Shown: positions 55,344-63,041 of the stretch, in pieces | How the letters are laid out: each line of letters begins with the position of its first letter | Position numbering within the stretch: position 1 is the first letter of the stretch | DNA from: Chryseobacterium hagamense | GTDB lineage: Bacteria > Bacteroidota > Bacteroidia > Flavobacteriales > Weeksellaceae | Direction: 5' to 3' | DNA length: 64,000 nt | NCBI RefSeq assembly: GCF_007991455.1 | Contig: NZ_BJYJ01000008.1 | Span: 62,001 to 126,000 of the forward strand | The notes under the pieces: generated by a model | What the model was told of the DNA's origin: nothing | Database searches by the model: none | Seen by the model: the letters and a program-made list of their open reading frames with translations, nothing else | Position numbers and translations under genes: made by a program

Positions 55344-56243
55344 TTAAAAACTTTCATCAGCGAGTTCTCCGTTTACAACAGCTCCGGTTAAATTACCCTG
55401 GGCTACCGCATTAGCTACGGCACGCATCATGGTGGTATTGTCCCCGCAGGCGAAAACGCCTTCCACATTGGTTTTATGGAAATGGTCTATTTTAAGGTGT
55501 CCATGTTCTGTAAGCTCCAGCCCCAGATTTTCGACATTGATATTTTGCTTAAAGGGGATCTTGGCATACAAGGCATCCAGAGGAATTTCTTCTCCACCTT
55601 TGAGAATAACCTTGCGGATCTGCCCGTTCTCATGATCAATTCTTTCGATCTCCGTTTCTGTAATCCCAATTTTGTTTCTGCCGAATCCCGCGGTTTGCTC
55701 ACTATTCAGTGTTGAGATGCCATTGGTGAAAAGGGTAAGTTCTTTGGTTAGATTATAAACGATTTTAGAAAATTCGAAACCCATATCCCCGTTAGACATA
55801 ATCCCGGTAACCTTGCCATGAACTTCATACCCGTGGCAATAAGGACAATGGATTACCGAGATTCCCCAGCATTCGGCAAACCCGGGAATATCCGGCATAA
55901 CATCTTTTACGCCGGATGCCAGGATTATTTTTTTAGCGACGAATGTATCATTACTTTCGGTCCGTACTTCAAAATTTTCCGGGTGCTTAGATACCTGTTT
56001 TACCAATCCGTTATAAAATTTCACGGTTTTATACTGCAAGACCTGCTCCTTAGCAAGATCAGAAATTTCTTTCGGGGTTTTTCCGTCATGCGTCAGAAAA
56101 TTGTGTGAATGCGGGGTCTGCCGGTTGCAGGGCGTTCCGCTGTCTATGATTAAAACTTTTCTGAGCGATCTTCCTAAAGACATTCCTGCCGATAGCCCCG
56201 CGTAGCTTCCTCCTATAATGATGACATCAAAATTGTTTTCCAT
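55344..56243 (-). CDS. thioredoxin-reductase-like flavoprotein with CPYC motif (GliT/HlmI-like)
   Basis: A 299-residue two-domain FAD/NAD(P) protein: FAD site DVIIIGGSYAGLSAGMSL, redox pair in IHCPYCHGYE, and a C-terminal FAD motif VEGVFACGDNTTMMRAVANAV. True thioredoxin reductases have CATC here; CPYCHGYE is the motif of the GliT/HlmI group, whose known members oxidise dithiols to disulfides in gliotoxin and holomycin producers. The NADPH-binding GxGxxA motif is also degenerate (GIMSNGDMGFE), as in those oxidases. The substrate here is unknown. It is a single gene with its own promoter and terminator. Confidence 0.85.
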   Translation of the reverse strand: MENNFDVIIIGGSYAGLSAGMSLGRSLRKVLIIDSGTPCNRQTPHSHNFLTHDGKTPKEISDLAKEQVLQYKTVKFYNGLVKQVSKHPENFEVRTESNDTFVAKKIILASGVKDVMPDIPGFAECWGISVIHCPYCHGYEVHGKVTGIMSNGDMGFEFSKIVYNLTKELTLFTNGISTLNSEQTAGFGRNKIGITETEIERIDHENGQIRKVILKGGEEIPLDALYAKIPFKQNINVENLGLELTEHGHLKIDHFHKTNVEGVFACGDNTTMMRAVANAVAQGNLTGAVVNGELADESF

Positions 56244-56295
56244 AACTGTTTATTATTGAGGGTTCCAGTACAAGTACTGCACCGTTTATTTCCGT

Positions 56296-56333
56296 CAAAG
56301 GTAAAACAATTTTTAATTAATGCAACATTGTTT
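56296..56333 (-). promoter_or_regulatory. promoter and possible operator of the flavoprotein gene
   Basis: The minus strand has TTG, 19 bases, then TACCTTTG (56296-56303), a full Bacteroidetes promoter, 53 bases before the ATG. Inverted arms AAACAAT (56304-56310) and ATTGTTT (56327-56333) span the spacer and could bind a repressor. Confidence 0.55.
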
Positions 56334-56396
56334 CATTAATAATTTTTAAAAGATCAGAGTCCGGACCGGATACCGGAAGTTTCCCTGTCAGGTGTA

Positions 56397-56510
56397 AGGA
56401 ACGGCTTTTGTCTTAGCCCTGATTGCAACGGCATCCTTTTTTGTTGCGGCGGGAACAGCGCGGCTGTGACAAAAAAGATACAGTGGAAAGCAGGAAACAG
56501 CTCCAAAAAA
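56397..56510 (+). ncRNA. structured dispersed element, possibly of the Flavo-1 kind
   Basis: From AAGGAACGGCTTTTG to GGAAACAGCTCC this stretch is GC-richer than other spacers. A 9-base stem CTTTTTTGT (56436-56444) / ACAAAAAAG (56469-56477) encloses a small CAGC/GCTG hairpin. I recall near-identical segments repeated in Chryseobacterium and Flavobacterium spacers; they may be the Flavo-1 RNA motif, but I cannot confirm the name from sequence alone. Strand is assigned by that memory. Confidence 0.45.
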
Positions 56511-56525
56511 CTTTCGGCTGAAATT

Positions 56526-56549
56526 AAAAAATCCCGGGAAATCCCGGGA
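56526..56549 (-). terminator. terminator of the exporter operon
   Basis: Two copies of the palindrome TCCCGGGA stand side by side (56532-56549) and can pair with each other. On the minus strand a run of six T's follows. It lies 33 bases after the adaptor stop. Confidence 0.65.
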
Positions 56550-56581
56550 CCATGTTTAAAGAAATGTATAGTGATTGTTTA

Positions 56582-57778
56582 CTATTTTTTCGCTTTGTCT
56601 TTTAATTCTTCTTTGTCTTTATCGGAAGGATTCCATACTTTCACCTCTGCGTTTTTATCAAGCCCTGCCAGGATCTGAACATTGATGCCGTCGCTTGCGC
56701 CTAACTTCACATACGCCTTTTTGAACCTGCCGTCTTTCTGTTTTACCTCAACGAAAGGGACGTCCTTGCCGTTTTTCTTTTCATACTGGATCAGAGATTC
56801 GTCCAGCAACAGTGCATTTTTCTGGGAATTCAGGACAATTTCACCATTGGCCGAAAACCCGGCTCTGATATATTCGTTGTTCGGGTTGAAGACGTCTCCT
56901 TCCACCGGGAATTTGATGGTTCCGTTGTTGTCTTTCCCTTTCGGGGCGATCATCGTCAGCCTTCCGGGAAATGTCTTGTTCTGAAGGGCACCGATCACGA
57001 TGTTCATATCCATTCCCTGTTTCAGCTTTCCGGCCTGGGCTTCATCAATCTCTCCCTGGAAGATGAGTGAATTCAGGTCGGCAATCGAGCAGATGGTGGT
57101 TCCGGCATTGAACGAGTTTGCCTCGATCACCTGGCTTCCCACTTTTACCGGCACTTCAAGAACCGTCCCTGACGCTTTGGAGCGGATCTGGGTCGTTGCC
57201 AGCCCCTGCAGTTCCGGTGTAGACCCCGTTCTGGCGATCTGTAAAGCTTTTTGTGCCGTTACCAGTTGCTGCTGGGCATTTTTAAGCGTCTGCTGCGTAG
57301 AATACAGCTGCTGCTGGGCATTCAGGTATTCCTGTTTGGAAGCTACCCCCTGCTTATAAAGCCTTTCCTGCATGTCGAACTGCTTGCGCATGTTGTCGAC
57401 ATTCAGTTTGGCATTGCTGATCTGAAGCTGCTGGTTGGTTACGTTCTGCTGCGCATTGTTCACTTCGGAAAGATTGGGAACAATCCGTACGGTGGCAATC
57501 AGCTGCCCGACTTCTACCCGGTCGCCTTCATCCACCAGGATTTTATCGATGATCCCTGCGATATTCGGTTTGATTTCGATTTCTTCTTTGGGAACAATTT
57601 TTCCCGTGGCCATTACTTTGTCGTCCATATTCTGAACGGTAGGCTTTCGGGTAAGGAACGCTTCATCTTCCTTTGAATTGGATTTTACCAGGTACACGAT
57701 TCCTGCGAATAGGGCCACGGCAAACAAAAGCCCCAGGACAATATAAACGGCTTTTTTCCAGGTGAATTTCTTTTTCAT
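56582..57778 (-). CDS. MacA-like periplasmic adaptor (membrane fusion protein)
   Basis: A 398-residue adaptor: N-terminal membrane anchor (AVYIVLGLLFAVALFAGIVYLV), the split biotinyl-lipoyl domain (KPNIAGIIDKILVDEGDRVEVGQ), a long Gln-rich alpha-hairpin (about 105-190), and beta-barrel domains ending in DKNAEVKVWNPSDKDK. It would link the ABC permeases to an outer-membrane TolC-like channel, which is not in the window. It is the last gene of the operon. Confidence 0.9.
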   Translation of the reverse strand: MKKKFTWKKAVYIVLGLLFAVALFAGIVYLVKSNSKEDEAFLTRKPTVQNMDDKVMATGKIVPKEEIEIKPNIAGIIDKILVDEGDRVEVGQLIATVRIVPNLSEVNNAQQNVTNQQLQISNAKLNVDNMRKQFDMQERLYKQGVASKQEYLNAQQQLYSTQQTLKNAQQQLVTAQKALQIARTGSTPELQGLATTQIRSKASGTVLEVPVKVGSQVIEANSFNAGTTICSIADLNSLIFQGEIDEAQAGKLKQGMDMNIVIGALQNKTFPGRLTMIAPKGKDNNGTIKFPVEGDVFNPNNEYIRAGFSANGEIVLNSQKNALLLDESLIQYEKKNGKDVPFVEVKQKDGRFKKAYVKLGASDGINVQILAGLDKNAEVKVWNPSDKDKEELKDKAKK

Positions 57779-57817
57779 TGTATAGTTTATTTTTTCTGTT
57801 AAATTAAATTTATTCAG

Positions 57818-59089
57818 TTATTCGGTTCTCAATGCTTCGATCGGTCTGATTTTTACAGCTCTCTGCGCCGGGATCAGCCCGATGATGAGTCCCAGGATTA
57901 CCATGACCGACATCGCGGCAAACACATTCCCGTAGTTTACGGTCGGGTTGTAGAACGGAAACGAGTCCTGGCCCTTGGTGGCGATATCCAGAATCATCAG
58001 CACAAAAATCCCGAAGATAAAGCCGAGCAGGCCCGATGAAAGCGTAATGACCACACTTTCCAGCAGGATCTGGTTCCTTACTTCGGAAGGCTTTGCGCCT
58101 AATGCTCTCCGGATCCCGATTTCTTTGGTTCTTTCCTTCACCGTGATCAGCAGGATGTTGGAAATGGCAATAACTCCGGCAAGGATGGTTAAGGTTCCTA
58201 CGATAATGGTCAAAAGCTGCATTCCCGTCAGAAATCCGGTAAGTTTTTTAAATTCTTTTCCCAAATTGAAGCTTCCGAACGCATTGGTATCTTCCGGTGA
58301 AACTTTATTCTGGGCTTTCAGTTCAAGCTTTACTTTTTGCTCCACGGAATTCACATCTACATTCGGTTTGCTTACGATGGCAAACATATCGATCTGGTCT
58401 GCGGCATTGTACATTTTCGTATAAGTGGAAAGCGGAATAAAAACCGTCTGGTCATTTTCGAAACCGCCGCCTTTCTTCACCCGGAAAACCCCGATGACGT
58501 TAAAAAAGATCCCTTTGATGTTGATGGATTTCCCCAGCGGGTTCTCGTTTTTTTTGGCGTCGAAGAAGTTCTTATAAATTTCTTCCCCGATCACGGCAAC
58601 ATTTTTATTTCCGGAAACATCGGCATCGTTGATGTACCTTCCGAAAATCAGTTTCTTTTCAGAAATTTTATTTCCTATCGGATAATCCCCGGTTAAGGAA
58701 TAGGTTCCCGTTTTACCGTTTTTAGACATGGCTTCCCCCGGCGTTCCGGTAAAGCTCCCTCGTGAGTTCTGAGGGGAAATATAGTCGATGTCCGGAATTT
58801 TCCTTTTCAGCATGTCGATGTCCGGAAGGTGAAGATGCACCTGTCTGCCCTTAGGAAAACCTTCATACGGGATGGACGTGTTCTGTGCCCAAAGGAAAAT
58901 GGAGTTGGTTGCAAAACCGGAAAACAGTTTATCGAAACCGTTTTCCATTCCTTTTGCTGCGCCCAGCAAACTTACATACAAAAACATACCCCAGCCTACC
59001 CCGATCATGGTAAGGAACGTCCGGAGCTTATTATTCCGCAACGAATAATAAATTTCCTGCCAGGTATCTTTTTTAAATATTATGTTCAT
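57818..59089 (-). CDS. MacB-like ABC permease (second in operon)
   Basis: A 423-residue permease without a fused ATPase: a first membrane helix (LRTFLTMIGVGWGMFLYVSL), a large periplasmic domain (about 45-290), then three helices with the FtsX signature (VKERTKEIGIRRALGAKPSEV) and ending PAQRAVKIRPIEALRTE. It is paralogous to the permease at 59.5 kb, with the same ending. It probably pairs with that permease as a heterodimer, or the two serve separately. Confidence 0.9.
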   Translation of the reverse strand: MNIIFKKDTWQEIYYSLRNNKLRTFLTMIGVGWGMFLYVSLLGAAKGMENGFDKLFSGFATNSIFLWAQNTSIPYEGFPKGRQVHLHLPDIDMLKRKIPDIDYISPQNSRGSFTGTPGEAMSKNGKTGTYSLTGDYPIGNKISEKKLIFGRYINDADVSGNKNVAVIGEEIYKNFFDAKKNENPLGKSINIKGIFFNVIGVFRVKKGGGFENDQTVFIPLSTYTKMYNAADQIDMFAIVSKPNVDVNSVEQKVKLELKAQNKVSPEDTNAFGSFNLGKEFKKLTGFLTGMQLLTIIVGTLTILAGVIAISNILLITVKERTKEIGIRRALGAKPSEVRNQILLESVVITLSSGLLGFIFGIFVLMILDIATKGQDSFPFYNPTVNYGNVFAAMSVMVILGLIIGLIPAQRAVKIRPIEALRTE

Positions 59090-59493
59090 CTTAAACTGTT
59101 CATTTTTATATTGTCAATTGTGAATTCCTGGGGAGTCAATGGTCAATTTTATATAATCCTGAAATTTACCTGCAAAGCAAAATTCACTTTTCCTCTATTT
59201 CTGTTAATGCTTACTTTCTCAATTCAGCTTTAATTTGCCATTCAGCCTTCTCCAAAAACCACCCCTTCAAAAATCTTTCAGAATTTTCGCCACCCCTCCT
59301 GAGGAGTGGAATTTAGGTTAAGGATTTTCCGGTTCTGCTTCTGATTAAACTTCATACGACCTATAACTCGTTAGCTATAAATTTACTCTTCACTTGCAAA
59401 GCAAATTCATCTTTCACTTGTCAATTTCAGTTTAGTTTTAAAATTCACTATTCACTCGCTAAGCGAAATTCACCATTCACCACCCACTTTTCA
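59090..59493. repeat. spacer with short degenerate repeats between the permease genes
   Basis: A 404-base spacer within the operon. Variants of a unit like TGCAAAGCAAATTCA recur at 59171-59186, near 59366-59384 (diverged), at 59395-59409 and at 59455-59472 (CGCTAAGCGAAATTCA). Words such as TTCAC and CAATTT surround them. These resemble dispersed intergenic repeats of Chryseobacterium from memory. No coding region was seen. Confidence 0.5.
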
Positions 59494-60723
59494 TCATTCC
59501 GTTCTCAAAGCTTCAATCGGTTTGATTTTCGATGCCCGGTATGCCGGAACGAACCCTGCAATCAGCCCAGAAAAAACCAGTGCGATAAAAGCCGCAATAA
59601 TGTGCCCCCACCCTACACTCGGATCTTTGATAAAATAGTCTTCCAGGTTATTGCCGATTAAATACAAAGCCAGAATGCCGAGCCCGACACCGACCAGTCC
59701 CGAAACCACGGTGATGACCACACTTTCCTGGACGATCAGGGCTACGATGCTTCCGGGTTTTGCCCCGATGGCTTTCCGCACCCCGATTTCCTTGGTCCTT
59801 TCTTTTACGATATAGACCATGATGTTGCTGATCCCGATGATTCCCGCCAGCAGGGTTCCCATCCCGATAAATCCTACAATTCCGGTCAGCACCGCCATAA
59901 ATGCGAAGGTATCGTTCATATTCTTGGCATTGTTCCAGACCCGGATACCGTTTTCATCATCGGGAGCTACATTTTTCCTGGCCTTTAAGCGGTCTTTCAG
60001 TTCGTCACCGTATTTGATGGCCTGTTCCGGAGTCATCTTTTCATTGTAGGCAATATAATTGATGCTTACCGTATCGGATCCTTTCTTCATCTGCTGCAAT
60101 GTGGTGATCGGAACTGTAATATGCCTTTCATCCCAGTCGCCGCCGTCGTCCGAGAAAACGCCCACCACTTTAAACATGGTACCGTTGATGTTCAGTTCTT
60201 TTCCTACCGGGCTTCCGTTTTTAATGAGGTCACGCTGTACCATTCTGCCGATCACGGCCACATTCTGTTTCCGCTCAAGATCCGTCGGGGTCAGGTACCG
60301 GCCTTCCAGTACTTTCCGGTTTTCGATGACCTGTTCTTCAGGCTTTGCGCCGTTGATCTGGTAATTTCCGCTCTCTTTTCCGTATTTCACCAGTAGATTC
60401 GAGGTATATCGCGGTGTTGAACTTCCCACTTTTTCTTTATCGATATTAACAAGGAAATCATAATCGTCGTTGTTCATCGTTACCTGCCGGTCAGACTGCA
60501 GCCCGTTGTAGGCAAGGGTTGTTTTTCCCGTCATAATCGAAATCAGGTTCTGGGCATCCCGGGCAAAGCCCTGGGTAAAAGCATTCTGCAGCCCCGATCC
60601 TATTCCGAAGAGCACGATGAAAATAAACAATCCCAAAGCCACGGTAAAACCGGAAAGTACCGTCCGCAATACATTACTGCGGATCGAACTGAATATTTCC
60701 TGCCAACGATCTAGATCAAACAT
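59494..60723 (-). CDS. MacB-like ABC permease (first in operon)
   Basis: A 409-residue permease: helix near 20-42 (LSGFTVALGLFIFIVLFGIG), periplasmic domain to about 280, then three helices with VKERTKEIGVRKAIGAKPGSI and the end YRASKIKPIEALRTE. MacB family members use ATP energy to move substrates from the periplasm through an outer-membrane channel. It follows the ATPase gene by 103 bases. The paralogue lies after a 404-base gap. Confidence 0.9.
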   Translation of the reverse strand: MFDLDRWQEIFSSIRSNVLRTVLSGFTVALGLFIFIVLFGIGSGLQNAFTQGFARDAQNLISIMTGKTTLAYNGLQSDRQVTMNNDDYDFLVNIDKEKVGSSTPRYTSNLLVKYGKESGNYQINGAKPEEQVIENRKVLEGRYLTPTDLERKQNVAVIGRMVQRDLIKNGSPVGKELNINGTMFKVVGVFSDDGGDWDERHITVPITTLQQMKKGSDTVSINYIAYNEKMTPEQAIKYGDELKDRLKARKNVAPDDENGIRVWNNAKNMNDTFAFMAVLTGIVGFIGMGTLLAGIIGISNIMVYIVKERTKEIGVRKAIGAKPGSIVALIVQESVVITVVSGLVGVGLGILALYLIGNNLEDYFIKDPSVGWGHIIAAFIALVFSGLIAGFVPAYRASKIKPIEALRTE

Positions 60724-60826
60724 ATTTTTAAGCTTGAAGCGGGAAGCTGGATGAGGGAATTCTCCACCTGTCCGCTGATTTAATTCTATTTATTATAACC
60801 TCCTTTTTCCATCACCGAGCACCGCT

Positions 60827-61519
60827 TCACAACAACACATGCTGTTTGATGAACTCATCGCTTTCGATGATGCCGTCGCGGAGAATCACGTTTCTTTTGG
60901 TCTGCGCAGCAACGTCTGGTTCGTGGGTAACGACAATGATGGTTTTCCCTTCACTGTTGATGTCCTGAAGGAGCTTCATGATGTCGTGGGTGGTTTTGGA
61001 GTCCAGGGCTCCGGTCGGTTCATCGGCCAGCACCACTTTCGGATCGGTAATCAGGGCCCTGGCGATCGCCACCCTTTGTTTCTGCCCTCCGGAAAGCTCA
61101 TTCGGCAAATGGTTTGCCCATTGGGCCAGCCCTACTTTCTCCAGGTATTCCATCGCCTTCCTGTTACGGTCTTTTCTCGGAACGTTCTGGTAATACAGCG
61201 GAAGGGCTACGTTATCGAGAGCGGTTTTATATCCGATCAGGTTGAAAGACTGGAAAATAAATCCCAGAAACCGGCTTCTGTATTCTGCGGCTTTTATTTC
61301 AGACAAATGTTCGATCGGCACGTTATCCAGTTCGTAGATCCCGGAATCTTTTTCATCAAGGATCCCGATGATGTTCAGCAGCGTGGATTTCCCGGATCCG
61401 GAACTTCCCATGATCGAAACAAATTCCCCCTCAGAAATGCTGAGGTTGATTCCCTTGAGGACGTGGAGTTTGCTTTTTCCCGTATCGTACGATTTGTGTA
61501 AATCCTGAATTAGTAACAT
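60827..61519 (-). CDS. ABC exporter ATP-binding protein (MacB/LolD type)
   Basis: A 230-residue ATPase: Walker A MGSSGSGKSTLLN, Q-loop FIFQSFNL, signature NELSGGQKQRVAIARAL, Walker B VVLADEPTGALDS and H-loop VVTHEPD. It belongs to the MacB/LolD/FtsE group. It is the first gene of the operon and the only ATPase, so it probably powers both permeases. Substrates could be antibiotics, peptides or lipoproteins; sequence does not say. Confidence 0.93.
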   Translation of the reverse strand: MLLIQDLHKSYDTGKSKLHVLKGINLSISEGEFVSIMGSSGSGKSTLLNIIGILDEKDSGIYELDNVPIEHLSEIKAAEYRSRFLGFIFQSFNLIGYKTALDNVALPLYYQNVPRKDRNRKAMEYLEKVGLAQWANHLPNELSGGQKQRVAIARALITDPKVVLADEPTGALDSKTTHDIMKLLQDINSEGKTIIVVTHEPDVAAQTKRNVILRDGIIESDEFIKQHVLL

Positions 61520-61945
61520 GAAGTAATGTTATGTTTTATATCCAATAAGTAGATACATTTTTTAATTTGTTACGGAGAAAGGAAATTTCTTTCCACAAAT
61601 TCATGTTTAACTACTTAATCCTTTATTAATAAGGCTTTGTATTTTTTTGTTTAATACAAATCGCACAATATCCCCTATTTTTCCACGATAAAGGTTTGGA
61701 AGTCAATATCTAAAGGCTTTCCGTGCAAATGTGGAAAACTTTTAATGTTAAAAGTCAACGAATTAGTGTTTTCCCCTTTTAATTACAGTTCTTGTTTTCT
61801 AACTTTGTACTTAGACAGCCGGGAATGCACAGCGGTTTTGATTGTGAATAACTTTTAAACTTAAAATATTATCAATCAAACACTTGCTTACCAAACCGGA
61901 CTTTTCCACACTGATCCGATTAATTAAATATAAAGACATTTTAAC
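61520..61945. other. divergent intergenic region with nrdB promoter and leader
   Basis: A 426-base spacer between the ABC operon (minus) and nrdB (plus). The nrdB -7 element TAACTTTG is at 61800-61807, giving a leader of about 135 bases, long compared with the short leaders of neighbours. No complete NrdR box was found; GCACAATATC near 61671 matches only half. I saw no gene. Confidence 0.5.
61800..61807 (+). promoter_or_regulatory. -7 promoter element of nrdB
   Basis: TAACTTTG matches TAnnTTTG. TTTT occupies the -33 position about 19 bases upstream, a partial match. Confidence 0.5.
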
Positions 61946-62920
61946 ATGGGAGTTTTTGATAAGAGAGTAAGTTATAAGCCATTTGAATACCCTGAAGTGC
62001 TTCAGTTCGTAGAGGCGATCAACAAATCGTTCTGGGTACATTCCGAAGTGGATTTTACTGCAGATGTTCAGGATTTTCATTCGCAGCTGGAGCCGCATGA
62101 AAAACATGCAGTGAAGAATGCGCTTTTGGCAATCGCACAGATTGAGGTGTCTGTAAAGACCTTCTGGGGAAACCTGTACACGCATCTTCCAAAACCTGAA
62201 TTCAACGGTCTGGGTTCTACCTTCGCCGAATGTGAATTCCGTCACTCGGAAGCATATTCCCGTCTTCTTGAGGTGCTGGGGTACAATGACGAATTCCTTA
62301 ACGTTATTGAAATCCCTGCCGTAAAAAGCAGAATCGAGTTCCTGGGAAATGCCCTGAGACATGCCAATTCGGCAACCCCTAAGGAATACGTTTCGGCCTT
62401 ATTGCTGTTCAGTATCCTGGTAGAAAACGTATCTCTTTTCTCTCAGTTTGCCATTATCCTTTCTTTCACGAGATTCAAAGGATTCATGAAAAACGTTTCC
62501 AACATCATTGCATGGACTTCCATTGACGAGCAGATCCACGCCAATGCGGGAATTTTCCTGATCAACAAAATCAGAGAGGAGCAGCCGGAGCTTTTAACCG
62601 ACAGCGATATCGAAGACATCTACACGTTGGTAGACGAATCCATCGAAAGAGAAGGCGACATCCTGAGCTGGATCTTCGAACTGGGTGAAATCGACCATGT
62701 TTCCAAAGAAGACCTTCTGAATTTCATGAAATACCGTGTGGATGACAGCTTAAAGAAAATCGACATGCAGCCGAGATACAACATCACTGCCGAGCAGTAC
62801 AGACCGATGGTATGGTTCGAGGAAGAGGTTTTCGCCAATTCCATGGATGATTTCTTTGCGAAAAGACCGGTGGATTATACGAAGCACGATAAGAGTATTA
62901 CGGCGAACGATTTGTTCTAA
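61946..62920 (+). CDS. nrdB: class I ribonucleotide reductase small subunit
   Basis: A 324-residue R2 protein. Probable metal ligands are E67 (IAQIEVSV), E97 and H100 (ECEFRH), E160 (LVENVS), and E195 and H198 (DEQIHAN); Y104 follows in HSEAYSRL. It carries the oxidant that starts each round of deoxyribonucleotide synthesis in NrdA. The sequence recalls the Flavobacterium johnsoniae class Id subunit, which uses a dimanganese centre activated by superoxide without NrdI; no nrdI is nearby. nrdA follows after 121 bases. The sequence has no ATP-cone. Confidence 0.93.
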   Translation: MGVFDKRVSYKPFEYPEVLQFVEAINKSFWVHSEVDFTADVQDFHSQLEPHEKHAVKNALLAIAQIEVSVKTFWGNLYTHLPKPEFNGLGSTFAECEFRHSEAYSRLLEVLGYNDEFLNVIEIPAVKSRIEFLGNALRHANSATPKEYVSALLLFSILVENVSLFSQFAIILSFTRFKGFMKNVSNIIAWTSIDEQIHANAGIFLINKIREEQPELLTDSDIEDIYTLVDESIEREGDILSWIFELGEIDHVSKEDLLNFMKYRVDDSLKKIDMQPRYNITAEQYRPMVWFEEEVFANSMDDFFAKRPVDYTKHDKSITANDLF

Positions 62921-62992
62921 GTGAATAAAACATTGGTTTTCACAATTCCGGATTATTTGTCTTACAATTTCCTTTAATAACATAAAAAACAA

Positions 62993-63023
62993 AATTCCTG
63001 AGCCTTAAAACCGCTCGGGAATT
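62993..63023. other. hairpin between nrdB and nrdA
   Basis: AATTCCTGAGC (62993-63003) pairs with GCTCGGGAATT (63013-63023) with one G-U pair and a 9-base loop, 18 bases before the nrdA ATG. T's follow only on the minus strand. It could terminate antisense transcription or adjust mRNA stability between the subunits. Confidence 0.6.
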
Positions 63024-63041
63024 CGAAAATATACAACAACT

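Noticed and set aside
61661..61690. NrdR box upstream of nrdB
   Set aside because: Only a half-site (CACAATAT) is present, with no symmetrical partner or second box at the usual spacing.
61811..62362. A 183-codon minus-strand frame upstream of and across nrdB
   Set aside because: It is antisense to nrdB over most of its length, has no family features and covers the nrdB promoter.
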